A stretch of 64,000 bases of DNA, from positions 521,536 through 585,535 of the forward strand of contig NZ_ATWF01000002.1 of NCBI RefSeq assembly GCF_000421105.1, in the 5' to 3' direction. The position numbers and the translations under genes are program-made. Source of the stretch: Limisalsivibrio acetivorans. GTDB taxonomy: Bacteria > Chrysiogenota > Deferribacteres > Deferribacterales > Geovibrionaceae. Shown piece after piece: positions 17,978 to 27,151 of the stretch. Under the pieces are notes generated by a model. The model did not search any database. It was not told where the DNA came from and saw only the letters and a list, made by a program, of their open reading frames with translations. Every line of letters starts with the position of its first letter. Position 1 is the first letter of the stretch.

Positions 17978-17984
17978 ATTCAGG
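17960..17984 (+). repeat. IS30 right terminal inverted repeat
   Basis: Runs from GTTGCACTTGC to GAATTCAGG and contains the last codons and TGA of the transposase. A decayed copy of this end occurs at 63160-63225. Confidence 0.85.
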
Positions 17985-18300
17985 ATGTATGGAAAAGACT
18001 TAAGGGGTGCTTTTTAGGAACAAACCACCCCTTAACAACCCCTCAAAAACCCATCTTAATCTATCTGAATAATTTTTCATCCATGGAAATTGTTCTGCCG
18101 TTCGAAGAAAGAAGCTTTCACCCATGAAAGCTTATGATAATCACACATTTGAAGTTGATACAATAAAGCCAACATGGATGTTGGCTCTGAAGGCGAAAGG
18201 AAGAACAGCTTTGCTGGTCTGACAGAGCCGGAAGTAAGCGGAGCGAAGGCTTTGCCGAGCAGAGCGGCAGGGAAATTCTCAGGATGATGAATTTCCCAGA
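17985..18300 (+). repeat. Repeat modules B and A, right of IS30
   Basis: Module B variant at about 18001-18052 (AAGGGGTG ... CACCCCTT stem and CCCCTCAAAAACCC) is followed by module A at about 18151-18300. H1 is AGCCAACA-TGGA-TGTTGGCT (18167-18186), H2 is AGAACAGC-TTT-GCTGGTCT, and H4 ends in GGGAAATTC/GAATTTCCC. Together with 16804-16911 this is one composite element split by the IS. Confidence 0.75.
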
Positions 18301-18308
18301 TTAATACA

Positions 18309-18333
18309 TAAAAAAAGGGGTGCCAAGCACCCC
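18309..18333 (-). terminator. Terminator of the TonB/kinase locus
   Basis: On the minus strand GGGGTGC-TTG-GCACCCC (18317-18333) is followed by seven T residues. It lies 13 bases after the stop of the small Cys-rich gene. Confidence 0.9.
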
Positions 18334-18346
18334 GTTATAACTATAC

Positions 18347-18589
18347 CTACTCTACTCTTTCCCCTGTCTCTGGGTCGATAAGGGCAATATTACCATTTGT
18401 AAGCTCTATACCTATCTCGATACAGCTGTATACGAACTCTTCAAAGCTAAGCTTATTAGCCTGAGCAGCTTCGTTGATCTCATTCATAAACTCTTTATCC
18501 ATGGCAAATGCCAGGTTTACAAGCTCTTCCTCTTCGTGGCTGTGGTTGTTGTCACCACCGCCGCAGCTTCCGCCGCAATCGCAACTCAT
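18347..18589 (-). CDS. Small Cys/His-rich hypothetical protein (80 aa)
   Basis: Function unknown. The N-terminus MSCDCGGSCGGGDNNHSH carries three cysteines (3, 5, 9) and two histidines (16, 18) on a glycine-rich stretch, suggesting metal binding. The remaining 60 residues are acidic and predicted helical, with one further cysteine, and end IALIDPETGERVE. A much longer frame exists upstream but runs antiparallel through the receptor gene; the start chosen has AAGGAG overlapping the TonB receptor stop codon, so translation is probably coupled. The last gene before a strong terminator. No family recognised. Confidence 0.8.
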   Translation of the reverse strand: MSCDCGGSCGGGDNNHSHEEEELVNLAFAMDKEFMNEINEAAQANKLSFEEFVYSCIEIGIELTNGNIALIDPETGERVE

Positions 18590-18599
18590 AGGATTCTCC

Positions 18600-20594
18600 T
18601 TAAAAATTGATATCTGCTTTAATGTAGTAGCTCTGCTCCACAGCAGCACTATAACTCTGCTGGGTTGTCTCTTCCATAAGATTCTGACCAACAACACTGA
18701 TTTCAGTGTTTTCGGAAGGCCGCCATGCGAGCCTAACATCAAGCTTAGTGTAAGGGTCAATCCTATATAGGTCAACAGCATCCGATCGATAAATCATAAT
18801 ATCAATGTCATAATCGTCCTTAAATGTATAGTATGAGCGAACGGACCATTGGTTTTGCGGTGTATCCCCTTCTGCAATATTTTCATCAAGCCTGTTTGCA
18901 TTATCAGCTGTAAGGGTCATATCCAGATCGATATAAGAATAACTGAAGAGAAGCTTCCAGTTTGACACAGGGCGCCAGTCCGCAAGAACCTCAACACCCC
19001 TTGAGAGCCCCTTAACGTCGTTTGACTTGTACTCATATAGATATAGATGCGTTATCGGATCATTTGAGATCCCGAGATCCGATTCCGAGGAAACATAGCT
19101 TGCTAGATCATAGTAGTCGTTATAGAAGAATGCAGTGTCTATGAGAAGCTTACCCGTGGGTGTATACCGAAATCCAGCCTCGTATGCCTTCATCTTCTCC
19201 GAGGTAAACTCATCCGTACCGGCAAGAATGTGTACAGCAGGTATAGGCACCTCATCGTACGGTGGCGGGCCCTGCCCCGGGAGATAAACCGTTCTTGTTT
19301 CACTGTCCTTATCCCACCTTGATGGATTCCTGACAGCTTTTGCAGCGGATGCCCAGAGGAAGATATCCTCATTCATTGTGTAGGCAAGCCTGAGATTCGG
19401 CATTATATCTCCATCGGTGTAATCGGATTTTTCATACTTGATACCACCGGAAAGCTTGAGCGAATCGGTTATTGTTATTTCATCGTGGATAAACGCACTA
19501 AATATATGCCGAACAGCTTTTTCCGGCTTCATGAAGAAGTTATAGGTATTATGGAAACTGTCTGTTACGTACCTGTACCCCAGCCCCCAATAGAGCTTGT
19601 TCCTTTTATAAACGGGGAGTTCATGCTGGAAATCGACATCGTAGGTGTTGATCTGCATGCCCCGGCTGAGGCTGTCCTGGCTGTGATGATCCACATATGC
19701 CTGTATAGAATATTTACCGCTGTCGGCCTCGTGATCCAGCTTTCCCATGAGATGGGCACGCTTGGTTGTCCTGCTTGAATCTACGATCTCCCACTCAAGG
19801 GGGTCCAGATCAACCTTTTGCGGATGGTACCACATATAGCCCTGAAAGCCCTCGCCCTGAATAGTCCAGTTCGTTTTAATGCTTCCCCTGGAGTCCATCC
19901 TGAAGCCTGCGAGTGCGTTTCTATAGTAATCTGCCAGAGGTGTTACGTAGTTTTCAACGTTCTCAGATCCATCTGTCTCGGATGCTTTGGAGTAAACTCT
20001 GTAGTAGAAGTTCTCCGCCTTACCACCATAGCGTGTAACTGCCTGGTATGTGTCTTCATTGCCACCCAGTGCAGTGACCATCGTGCCCTGAGTTTCAGCA
20101 GCAGACTTTGTTATTATATTGATGACGCCATTAACTGCATTGGTGCCCCACATAGTTGCACCGGGGCCCCTTATAACCTCGATCTGCGCTATATCCTCAA
20201 GAACAATGTCCTGAAAGTTCCATAGAACGCCGGAGAACATGGGAGTGTATATGCTTCTGCCGTCCACAAGAACCATAAGCTTGTTCGAGTGGAGCATTGG
20301 AAACCCTCTTATGCCAAGGCCCCAGTCCTTCGCATCGAAGCGTGTTGATGTAACACCAGGTGCGAGACGAAGAATCTCAGGGATACTTGTTGCTCCGCTG
20401 CGCTTGATCTCCTCGGATGTTATCACATAGATAGCTGAGGGAGCTTCCTTAAGCTTTTCAGGGCGTTTATTGAGAGTGGTTATCTCCACTGTCATAAGTT
20501 CTTCAATGGAAAGAAGCGACAATTCATCTTGAGCAATACACAAAGTGCTTGTTAATAAAGTTAGAATCACAATGAGTAAAATAGATCTCATCAT
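18600..20594 (-). CDS. TonB-dependent outer-membrane receptor
   Basis: 664-residue ligand-gated outer-membrane receptor. Signal peptide about 1-21 (ends STLCIA-QDE), then LSIEELMTVEITT, a plug domain (SAIYVITSEEIKRSGATSIPE, GLGIRGF, VLVDGRSIYTP, VIRGPGATMWGTNAVNGVINI) and a beta-barrel ending in phenylalanine (YYIKADINF), as needed for outer-membrane assembly. It begins three bases after the hybrid kinase gene and is followed at once by the small Cys-rich protein. The ligand is not predictable; receptors of this subtype occur beside sensor kinases and periplasmic binding proteins. Confidence 0.94.
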   Translation of the reverse strand: MMRSILLIVILTLLTSTLCIAQDELSLLSIEELMTVEITTLNKRPEKLKEAPSAIYVITSEEIKRSGATSIPEILRLAPGVTSTRFDAKDWGLGIRGFPMLHSNKLMVLVDGRSIYTPMFSGVLWNFQDIVLEDIAQIEVIRGPGATMWGTNAVNGVINIITKSAAETQGTMVTALGGNEDTYQAVTRYGGKAENFYYRVYSKASETDGSENVENYVTPLADYYRNALAGFRMDSRGSIKTNWTIQGEGFQGYMWYHPQKVDLDPLEWEIVDSSRTTKRAHLMGKLDHEADSGKYSIQAYVDHHSQDSLSRGMQINTYDVDFQHELPVYKRNKLYWGLGYRYVTDSFHNTYNFFMKPEKAVRHIFSAFIHDEITITDSLKLSGGIKYEKSDYTDGDIMPNLRLAYTMNEDIFLWASAAKAVRNPSRWDKDSETRTVYLPGQGPPPYDEVPIPAVHILAGTDEFTSEKMKAYEAGFRYTPTGKLLIDTAFFYNDYYDLASYVSSESDLGISNDPITHLYLYEYKSNDVKGLSRGVEVLADWRPVSNWKLLFSYSYIDLDMTLTADNANRLDENIAEGDTPQNQWSVRSYYTFKDDYDIDIMIYRSDAVDLYRIDPYTKLDVRLAWRPSENTEISVVGQNLMEETTQQSYSAAVEQSYYIKADINF

Positions 20595-20597
20595 TTA

Positions 20598-23500
20598 TTA
20601 TCCCTTGTCTTTCGATGATTTTCTAATCATAATTATTGACATGACAAACCCTCTTTTGTCAAGGGGTTTGGATATGTACGAGTCGAATCCTGCGTCCTTG
20701 CATTTCTGAACATGCTCCGGAAATGCGTGTGCTGTCATTGCTATACACGGTGTGTACATATTAAGGCTATCTGCACGAATATTTGAAATAGCATCAAAAC
20801 CGTCCATCTCAGGCATTTCAATATCCATAATTATAAGGTCATACTCTTTCTCACAAGCCATCTGGACAGCTAGGCGTCCGTTCTCTGCAAAACTGATGGT
20901 AAAGGGGTAATCCTTCAGCAGGGTTTCCACCACGAGCCTGTTATTCTCTGAATCCTCTGCAACAAGTATATCAAGCTCCGGAGCCTCCTCCGGAGGGGGT
21001 GTTTCCTGCAAAAATTCTTCGTTAATTATGTATCCCGGCTGGGCAATGCTCAGCAGTGTAGCCTCTATCTGGCTTAGTTTGAGAGGTTTTCTGAGAAATC
21101 CCTGCACACCTGCTGCTGCGTATCTTCCGATCGCTTCTGAATCAGCCCTTCTGTCGATTACAGATATGATATACCTGCCATCCCCTTTGTAAAGCTCAAT
21201 GATCTCTGCCGATGATTTATCCGTAACAACGATCTCAGCCTGAGCGAACTCATTCACCTCTGCACCGCCGTATCCTGTGAAAATCTCTGATATGTAGCCG
21301 CTGAGCACGCTGCTTTTAAGATCAACATAGAACCGATCTGAGCTGAGGTCAGGAAGGGGTGTAGAATCAAATTCTCCAGGGGCATGCTCAAGCACCGCAG
21401 AAAAACTGAACACACTACCTCTGCCCGGCTCACTTTGAACGGTTATTGTCCCCTCCATCATATTCACAAGGTGCCTGCAGATGGAGAGCCCGAGCCCTGT
21501 TCCGCCGAACCTTCTTGTTGCTGAAGTGTCCGCCTGTGTGAAACGGTCGAAGATGAGCTCCTTCTTATCTTCGGCTATACCTATACCCGTATCCTCAATG
21601 TCGAATCTCAGCTTAAGGGTTTTACTCTCCTCTGTGCTGATATTTGAAACCCTGATGATAACATAACCCTCTTCGGTGAACTTGACTGCATTGCTGAGGA
21701 AATTTGATAAAATCTGACGCAGTCTCAGGGGGTCCCCGACTGCGGCTTTTGGCACACCATCGCCGATATAGCAGACCATATCGACACCCTTTTCCGTAGC
21801 CCGTATTCCGCTGATATCCGTACACTGCTCCAGAAGCTCTCTTACGTTAAAGATACTTCTGTCCAGCTTAAGCATCCCCGACTCAACCCTTGAGATGTCG
21901 AGGATATCATTAATGATAGACATAAGGTTGTCGCTTGCGTTTGAGATTATATTGATAAACTGCTTCTGCTCTGGATCATCAACGGATTCCTTCAGCGTAT
22001 CAGTCATACCTATAATGGCATTCATCGGGGTTCTTATCTCGTGGCTCATGGCGGCAAGGAATCTTGATTTCGCTTCGTTTGCATCCTCGGCGGTTTTCCT
22101 TGCCTGAACAAGTTCTCGCTCAATATTCTTTCTTTCGGTTATATCTATAAACGTCCCAACGATCCCTGCTGCTTCTCCATCCTTATCGGGCACAACGGCT
22201 TTGTAGAATATTACATCCGCATAAACATCATCAAAACGCTTAACCTTTGCTTCATAGATCTGAGTTTCCCCTGCACCCTGCTCAAGGAGCTGTCTATCCA
22301 TCTCAAAATCCTTTTCAGCCAGACGGGATGGCGAGAGCTCCAGTGATGTCTTCCCCAGAACATCCTGAGCCGAAACACCGTTAAAATCAGCGAAGGCCTT
22401 ATTCACTATAATATACTTACCATCGCTCCCCTTATAAAAGAACGGATTAGGCATGGTATCCAGGGCGGCGTTTCTGAACAGGTTTGCCTGGATATTCTCC
22501 TCCAGAGCCTTCTCCAGCTCAGCTGTGCGCTCTGCAACCATAACCTCAAGGTTCTCTTTGTATATATGAAGGGTGTTAACCAATTCACCTGCACGTACTC
22601 CAACCTCTTTAAGGTCGCTGATAAAAAGGCTGTCTGTATCCATTTCGGACTTTTCAGTTTCCGAGCGGCGGAAGAATGCGGTGAGCCTGTCAAAATCCGC
22701 AGATAATCTGGCGGAGAAAAGGATGGAGAAGATAAAGATCATTATCGATGAGGCGGCGAGGATAAATATCGTGTACTTGACATCGCGTCTGAGCCTTTCG
22801 TCAATACTACTCCTTATGTTGGCGACCTCCTTTTCCAGATCCTCAAGATACATTCCACCTACGACTATCCATCCCCATTTCTCATAAACCATTGCATAGC
22901 CATACTTCTTTATATATTCGTCTGTCCCGATGATTCCCGGCCTGCTCCATTTATATGTAAAGAAACCTTTCCCCGTCTTGGACACTGCATCATCTATGGA
23001 AGCCATTATCGCATTAAGCTGTTTATTTTCGGAGCTGTAATGGTTTACGCCTATGAGAGATTTATCCGCATGGGCATGGATCGTTCCCGAAAGATCCATA
23101 ACCACAAGGTAGTAGTTATTTCCAAAACGGATGGATGAGAGGTGGGCAAGGGCATCACGCTTAAGCCTCTGTTCAACGGCGCCGGGATAGTCTCCCGTAT
23201 AGATGATAGTATCCATCTCGGGCGAATACTGATAGAAGGTTGTCTTCTCGTAGAAACGCCCCTTCTTTTTGCCGGGGAGTTGCCAGTAATACTTCAGATA
23301 TCCGGCTCCGCCAGAGGAGCAGACGCTGAGAGACGAGGGCAGAAACACCCTTCCCTCTCCGTCACGAATCTCTGAAACATGCCTTCCAAGAACCTCCTGA
23401 TCAGAGGGGTGCATGCTCACAGTTTCAGTTTTGCAATCCACAGTGAAGAAGTAATCACCCTCATGCCTCCCTTTGGTGTGCTTCAGGAAGAGGAGTGCGG

Positions 23501-23837
23501 ACTTTTTAAGCTGTTCGGGGTCAAGTATCGAGGAGTTTTCTCTATAGAGGGAGCTTATCATTTCAAGGGCTCGGCCAGACCTTTTGGATTTATCCTCACG
23601 CAAAAGCTCATTCGTGTAGGAATCTCTGAACTCAAGATAGGAAACCGCTTCCGTAACGGTGCGGCGGGCATTCTTTTTCTCCAGTTCGGTATACTGCCGC
23701 TTGAGCCTTTCAATCTCATCCTCGGCGCTTTGCCTGTGCCCCTGGATAAAGAAAACGCCCATGGTTACTGTGACAACGATAAGTATAGCCGCGGAGTAGA
23801 GCATGAAAAGGCTTCTGGCTCTGATGCTCTTTTTCAT
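20598..23837 (-). CDS. Hybrid sensor histidine kinase with Cache, PAS and two receiver domains
   Basis: 1079 residues. In order: membrane helix (about 10-30), a large periplasmic region with two Cache-type repeats (FTVDCKTETVSMHPS and VVMDLSGTIHAHADKS), second helix near 355-375, PAS domain, HisKA (FLAAMSHEIRTPMNAIIGM), HATPase_c (N-box NFLSNAVKF, DTGIGI, GGTGLGLSI), a degenerate receiver, and a C-terminal receiver with phospho-acceptor in LIIMDIEMPEMDGF. There is no Hpt and no DNA-binding partner nearby, so output runs through a distant protein. It lies between a periplasmic binding protein and a TonB receptor, suggesting that ligand sensing and uptake are linked. Confidence 0.94.
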   Translation of the reverse strand: MKKSIRARSLFMLYSAAILIVVTVTMGVFFIQGHRQSAEDEIERLKRQYTELEKKNARRTVTEAVSYLEFRDSYTNELLREDKSKRSGRALEMISSLYRENSSILDPEQLKKSALLFLKHTKGRHEGDYFFTVDCKTETVSMHPSDQEVLGRHVSEIRDGEGRVFLPSSLSVCSSGGAGYLKYYWQLPGKKKGRFYEKTTFYQYSPEMDTIIYTGDYPGAVEQRLKRDALAHLSSIRFGNNYYLVVMDLSGTIHAHADKSLIGVNHYSSENKQLNAIMASIDDAVSKTGKGFFTYKWSRPGIIGTDEYIKKYGYAMVYEKWGWIVVGGMYLEDLEKEVANIRSSIDERLRRDVKYTIFILAASSIMIFIFSILFSARLSADFDRLTAFFRRSETEKSEMDTDSLFISDLKEVGVRAGELVNTLHIYKENLEVMVAERTAELEKALEENIQANLFRNAALDTMPNPFFYKGSDGKYIIVNKAFADFNGVSAQDVLGKTSLELSPSRLAEKDFEMDRQLLEQGAGETQIYEAKVKRFDDVYADVIFYKAVVPDKDGEAAGIVGTFIDITERKNIERELVQARKTAEDANEAKSRFLAAMSHEIRTPMNAIIGMTDTLKESVDDPEQKQFINIISNASDNLMSIINDILDISRVESGMLKLDRSIFNVRELLEQCTDISGIRATEKGVDMVCYIGDGVPKAAVGDPLRLRQILSNFLSNAVKFTEEGYVIIRVSNISTEESKTLKLRFDIEDTGIGIAEDKKELIFDRFTQADTSATRRFGGTGLGLSICRHLVNMMEGTITVQSEPGRGSVFSFSAVLEHAPGEFDSTPLPDLSSDRFYVDLKSSVLSGYISEIFTGYGGAEVNEFAQAEIVVTDKSSAEIIELYKGDGRYIISVIDRRADSEAIGRYAAAGVQGFLRKPLKLSQIEATLLSIAQPGYIINEEFLQETPPPEEAPELDILVAEDSENNRLVVETLLKDYPFTISFAENGRLAVQMACEKEYDLIIMDIEMPEMDGFDAISNIRADSLNMYTPCIAMTAHAFPEHVQKCKDAGFDSYISKPLDKRGFVMSIIMIRKSSKDKG

Positions 23838-23921
23838 AGCAAACCCTGTAATTGAAAAATGTTATTAATTATAGCACATAATAGCAGAAGCCATAACTCT
23901 TACCAGATACCACTGGTTAGT

Positions 23922-24050
23922 TTATCCATGACTATTGAAACCTTTCACTGGATTAATCCGCCCACTGACATTGCGCCGCAGCCATTCTTTACCATATTCG
24001 TTGGCAAGCACACCTATAAAGGCCCAAGGTATCTCATTCCCTGGAAGAGG
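23922..24050 (-). pseudogene. Out-of-frame C-terminal extension of the binding protein
   Basis: Shifting by +1 near CTCAAAGGAGCC opens about 40 codons reading EIPWAFIGVLANEYG and EWLRRNVSG..INPVKGF before TAA at 23922. The composition (aromatics, alternating hydrophobic and charged residues) looks like a helical protein end, and it fills most of the gap to the kinase gene. Could be a true mutation, a sequencing error or programmed frameshifting; it may also be chance. Confidence 0.5.
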
Positions 24051-25173
24051 CTCCTTTGAGATTCTTCAGAGTCTCGGGGATACTAAAGCTGTAGTCGTTC
24101 ATGTCGGGATTATAGTATCTTGAATAGGCCTTGAAATCTATTCGTTTAACAGTATCTGAATCCTGCATTTTTATCAGATCTGCAAACTCAGAGATATTTG
24201 AACCGGTGAGCGGGAACATCTCTGTTTTGAAGGAAAGCCTTCCCGTCTCAGCGAAATCTACACCTTTGAGGTAATCGTGTATAAGAATAACAGCCCAGGC
24301 TCCCTCGATGTAGTGCCCGCCCACCGATGCGGCCAGTGTGCCATCCTCTATCATATGGATAACCTCCGGCAGCCAGTCCATCCCTCCGGTTACGAAGTCT
24401 TCACCCGGCATATAACCGAGCCTTGTGAGCTGTTCCGCCGTCGTCTTCGCTATGGCATCGCTAGCAGCCCAGTATAAGGCAACCTCCGGATACCTCGAAG
24501 CAAGGGGCGGAATCATAAGGGCAACCTTTTCCGGGTCCCAGTCTGTATTGAAGATCTGGCGCATATTTATCCCTTTGTTGCCATTAAGGTAACGGTTCAT
24601 CCCCTTTACTCTCAATATGGAGGGATTTGAATCCCTTCCACCTGCAAAGGCTACAGCCTGAATGGTGCCCTCCTTATGGATAAGCCTGCATTCCTCTGCC
24701 AGAGCCTCCATGAGTACAAATCCGGCAAACTCGTCATCGGGGAGTATCTCCCCAATCCATTTTTTGTATTTGCCCCTCGGCTCCCCCTGCTCATCCGTGG
24801 TGAATCCTGCGTTGAACACAAAGGCAGGAACACCAAACTCCTCGGCTATCTCCAAAACATCCTCTCCCCGCATTTTATGGTTATGAAACAATACGGCATC
24901 GGGGGGATTATTAGATCCTAGATACCCCTTGGCAAGGTTTACAAAGAGATTGTAATCATCAAAGTAAGGAGCGTGGACTATCTCGACCCCCAGATCTTCC
25001 GCTGCGGCCTCGATATAGTATTTGGTTCTCATCCAGAAAGGGGAGGGCTCCTGCGTCTTAATATCGTAGGGGAGCGAGGAGAGCCAGAGTATCCGGAGCT
25101 TATCCCCCGATAAAGCATCTTTGGGTGCGTACAGCGACAGAGCAATAATCACAGCACAAATAATACGGAACAT
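24034..25173 (-). CDS. Periplasmic sugar-binding-like protein (probably 3' frameshifted)
   Basis: 379-residue type 1 periplasmic binding protein (Peripla_BP_4 / LuxP-like). The start used has GGAGG five bases upstream and gives a clear signal peptide (MFRIICAVIIALSLYA, cleavage near ALS-GDK). Core features include RILWLSSLP, FHNHKMRGEDVL and VALYWAASDAIAKTTAEQL. No ABC permease or ATPase is near; it precedes a Cache-domain kinase, so it may act as a sensor ligand carrier. After its stop, a +1 frame continues to 23922 with a protein-like tail (see findings), implying a frameshift near 24040-24050. Confidence 0.88.
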   Translation of the reverse strand: MFRIICAVIIALSLYAPKDALSGDKLRILWLSSLPYDIKTQEPSPFWMRTKYYIEAAAEDLGVEIVHAPYFDDYNLFVNLAKGYLGSNNPPDAVLFHNHKMRGEDVLEIAEEFGVPAFVFNAGFTTDEQGEPRGKYKKWIGEILPDDEFAGFVLMEALAEECRLIHKEGTIQAVAFAGGRDSNPSILRVKGMNRYLNGNKGINMRQIFNTDWDPEKVALMIPPLASRYPEVALYWAASDAIAKTTAEQLTRLGYMPGEDFVTGGMDWLPEVIHMIEDGTLAASVGGHYIEGAWAVILIHDYLKGVDFAETGRLSFKTEMFPLTGSNISEFADLIKMQDSDTVKRIDFKAYSRYYNPDMNDYSFSIPETLKNLKGASSRE

Positions 25174-25231
25174 ACCGGCCTCCAAAGTTATGTTCAGCAA
25201 TTACAGAAATATAGGAGTCAAATGTCAAATA

Positions 25232-25262
25232 TAAAAAAGCTACCCTCCCCGGTTGGGGAGGG
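25232..25262 (-). terminator. Terminator after the enoyl-CoA hydratase gene
   Basis: On the minus strand CCCTCCCC-AACC-GGGGAGGG (25243-25262) is followed by TAGCTTTTTT. It lies ten bases after the stop. Confidence 0.88.
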
Positions 25263-25272
25263 TTTTGGTTAT

Positions 25273-26052
25273 CTATACATCCTTAAATTCGGGTTTTCTT
25301 TTCTCGATAAAGGCAGAAACACCCTCTTTCTTATCCGCAGAGGAGAAGCTGAGACCGAAGAGATCCGCCTCATAAAGGCATCCCTTATCAAGATCCATCT
25401 CCGTGCCGTTCACTATGGCCTCTTTGGAAAGCTTAAGAGCTGTCCTGCTCTTCTCTGCAATCTTCACGGCCATCTCAAGGGCCTTGTCCATAAGCTCGCC
25501 GTCTTCATACACATGATTCACAAGACCGATTCTCTCTGCATACTCGGCTGTAACCATCTCGCCTGTGAATATCATCTCACTGGCGAGACCTCTCCCCACA
25601 AGCCTCGGAAGCCGCTGGGTTCCGCCAAAACCTGGTATAATGCCGAGGTTCACCTCGGGCTGGCCAATCTTGGCGGACTTCGCCGCAAGACGTATGTCAC
25701 AGCAGAGTGCAAGCTCGCATCCTCCGCCGAGGGCGTAGCCGTTGATGGCCGCAATCACAGGCTTCGGGCACTTCTCCACAAGGTTAAAGACGGACTGGGC
25801 ATCAAGGGCCATCTCCCTTCCCCCCATTCCGTCGAGCTCGGTCATCCCCTTTATGTCGCCACCAGCCACGAAGGCCTTCTCCCCTGCTCCTGTGAGTATT
25901 ATAACAGAGACATCGGGATCAACTGCCAGATCCGCCACAGCCTCGCCAAGGGCGGAGATCGTATCCGGGTCTATGGAGTTCATAGCCTTAGGTCTGTTTA
26001 TCGTAACAACTGCAACGTCATCCTTCATTTCAACAAGGACTGTTTCTTCCAT
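25273..26052 (-). CDS. Enoyl-CoA hydratase/isomerase (crotonase family)
   Basis: 259-residue crotonase-fold enzyme that hydrates trans-2-enoyl-CoA, as in beta-oxidation or butyrate metabolism. The oxyanion-hole region is FVAGGDIKGM and NGYALGGGCELAL; both catalytic glutamates are present, in GGGCELALCCD and QPEVNLGIIPGFGGTQRL, so it is a hydratase rather than a decarboxylase. An AGGAGG ribosome binding site precedes the ATG. It lies nine bases after the AcuI-like reductase gene, and the pair may act on short-chain enoyl- or acryloyl-CoA. Confidence 0.93.
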   Translation of the reverse strand: MEETVLVEMKDDVAVVTINRPKAMNSIDPDTISALGEAVADLAVDPDVSVIILTGAGEKAFVAGGDIKGMTELDGMGGREMALDAQSVFNLVEKCPKPVIAAINGYALGGGCELALCCDIRLAAKSAKIGQPEVNLGIIPGFGGTQRLPRLVGRGLASEMIFTGEMVTAEYAERIGLVNHVYEDGELMDKALEMAVKIAEKSRTALKLSKEAIVNGTEMDLDKGCLYEADLFGLSFSSADKKEGVSAFIEKRKPEFKDV

Positions 26053-26061
26053 CTCTTCCTC

Positions 26062-27054
26062 CTATCCCATATCCACAACGACACGCCCCTTTAGGCCGCC
26101 CTTGAGTATGAGATCGATTTTATCACTAAGACCGTCAAGGTCCGTTTCTTCCACAATATCTTCTAGATTTTCCGGGAGCCATTCACCGCTGAGCTTCTCC
26201 CAGACCTTCTTCCTGGGATCCATGGGGCATTCAACACTGTCTATGCCGATAAGGCTTACTCCCCTTAGGATAAATGGGAATACGTTTGTGTTAAGCTCCG
26301 GTGAGCCCACAAGGCCGCAGCAGGTAACTGCGCCAAGGTAATGAACCGACTTGAGAACTGCGGAGAGCATATCCCCTCCCACAACATCCACAGCACCGGC
26401 CCATCTTGTTTTGGACATCATCTTCTCGTTCGCCTGCATAAGTTCATCCCGTCCGAGAATCTCTTCTGCACCCAGTTTTTTAAGGAATTCCGCCTGATCG
26501 GGCTTTCCGGTAACCGCTGTAACGCTGAAACCCGCCGCAGCGAGTATAGAAACAGCTATACTCCCCACTCCGCCGGTGGCGCCTGTAACGATAACGCCAC
26601 CCTTATCAGGGGTAACGCCCGCTTCCATAAGCTTGTAAACAGAGAGTCCGGCGGTGAAGCCTGCTGTACCGAGGGCCATGGCAGAGCGCTCATTAAGCCC
26701 GCTGGGTATGGGGAGTGCCCAACCGGAGGGGATCCGGATATACTCGCCGTAACCTCCGGAGGTGTTCATGCCCAGGTCATAACCTGTTACCAGAACGATA
26801 TCGCCCGGTGAGAACCTGCTATCGGAGCACTCCACAACCTCACCGGCAGCATCTATGCCGGGAGTATGGGGGAAGTTTCTCGTAACACCTTTATTTCCAA
26901 TGGCGGAGAGCGCATCTTTGAAGTTAAGGGATGAATAGCGTACACGCACAACAAGCTCACCCTCAGGGAGCTCCTCCACGCTCTTCTCGCCTATCCTTCT
27001 TTCGTACCCTTTCTCGCCCTTTTCGACTATCATAGCTCTGAATTTTTCAGACAT
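26062..27054 (-). CDS. AcuI/YhdH-family acryloyl-CoA reductase-like oxidoreductase
   Basis: 330-residue zinc-independent medium-chain dehydrogenase/reductase of the YhdH/AcuI group, which reduces acryloyl-CoA with NADPH in characterised members. Seen: SSLNFKDALSAIGNKGVTRNFPHTPGIDAAG, the Rossmann motif TGATGGVGSIA, and ECPMDPR late in the protein. The start was set at MSEKF because GGAGG lies five bases before it. Upstream of enoyl-CoA hydratase in a two-gene unit. Substrate is by family only. Confidence 0.9.
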   Translation of the reverse strand: MSEKFRAMIVEKGEKGYERRIGEKSVEELPEGELVVRVRYSSLNFKDALSAIGNKGVTRNFPHTPGIDAAGEVVECSDSRFSPGDIVLVTGYDLGMNTSGGYGEYIRIPSGWALPIPSGLNERSAMALGTAGFTAGLSVYKLMEAGVTPDKGGVIVTGATGGVGSIAVSILAAAGFSVTAVTGKPDQAEFLKKLGAEEILGRDELMQANEKMMSKTRWAGAVDVVGGDMLSAVLKSVHYLGAVTCCGLVGSPELNTNVFPFILRGVSLIGIDSVECPMDPRKKVWEKLSGEWLPENLEDIVEETDLDGLSDKIDLILKGGLKGRVVVDMG

Positions 27055-27151
27055 CTTTACCTCCAATTAATTCTGACTGCATACAATAATATTATCACCA
27101 GGAGGGAAAGAATTCACTACGGATCCACAGACGAAAAGTAAGAAGTATCCT

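Larger units (their letters stand above)
16912..17984 (+). mobile_element. IS30-family insertion sequence, apparently intact
   Basis: A 1073-bp element with one transposase gene, 25-bp terminal inverted repeats (16912-16936 and 17960-17984, 20 of 25 bases matching) and a 3-bp target duplication ATG on each side (16909-16911 and 17985-17987). Size, inverted repeats and short duplication are typical of IS30. It is inserted into a composite C-B-A hairpin repeat. The right inverted repeat overlaps the end of the transposase gene. Confidence 0.9.

Noticed and set aside
25222..26094. 290-codon plus-strand frame
   Set aside because: Antisense to a crotonase gene with both catalytic glutamates and a proper ribosome binding site.
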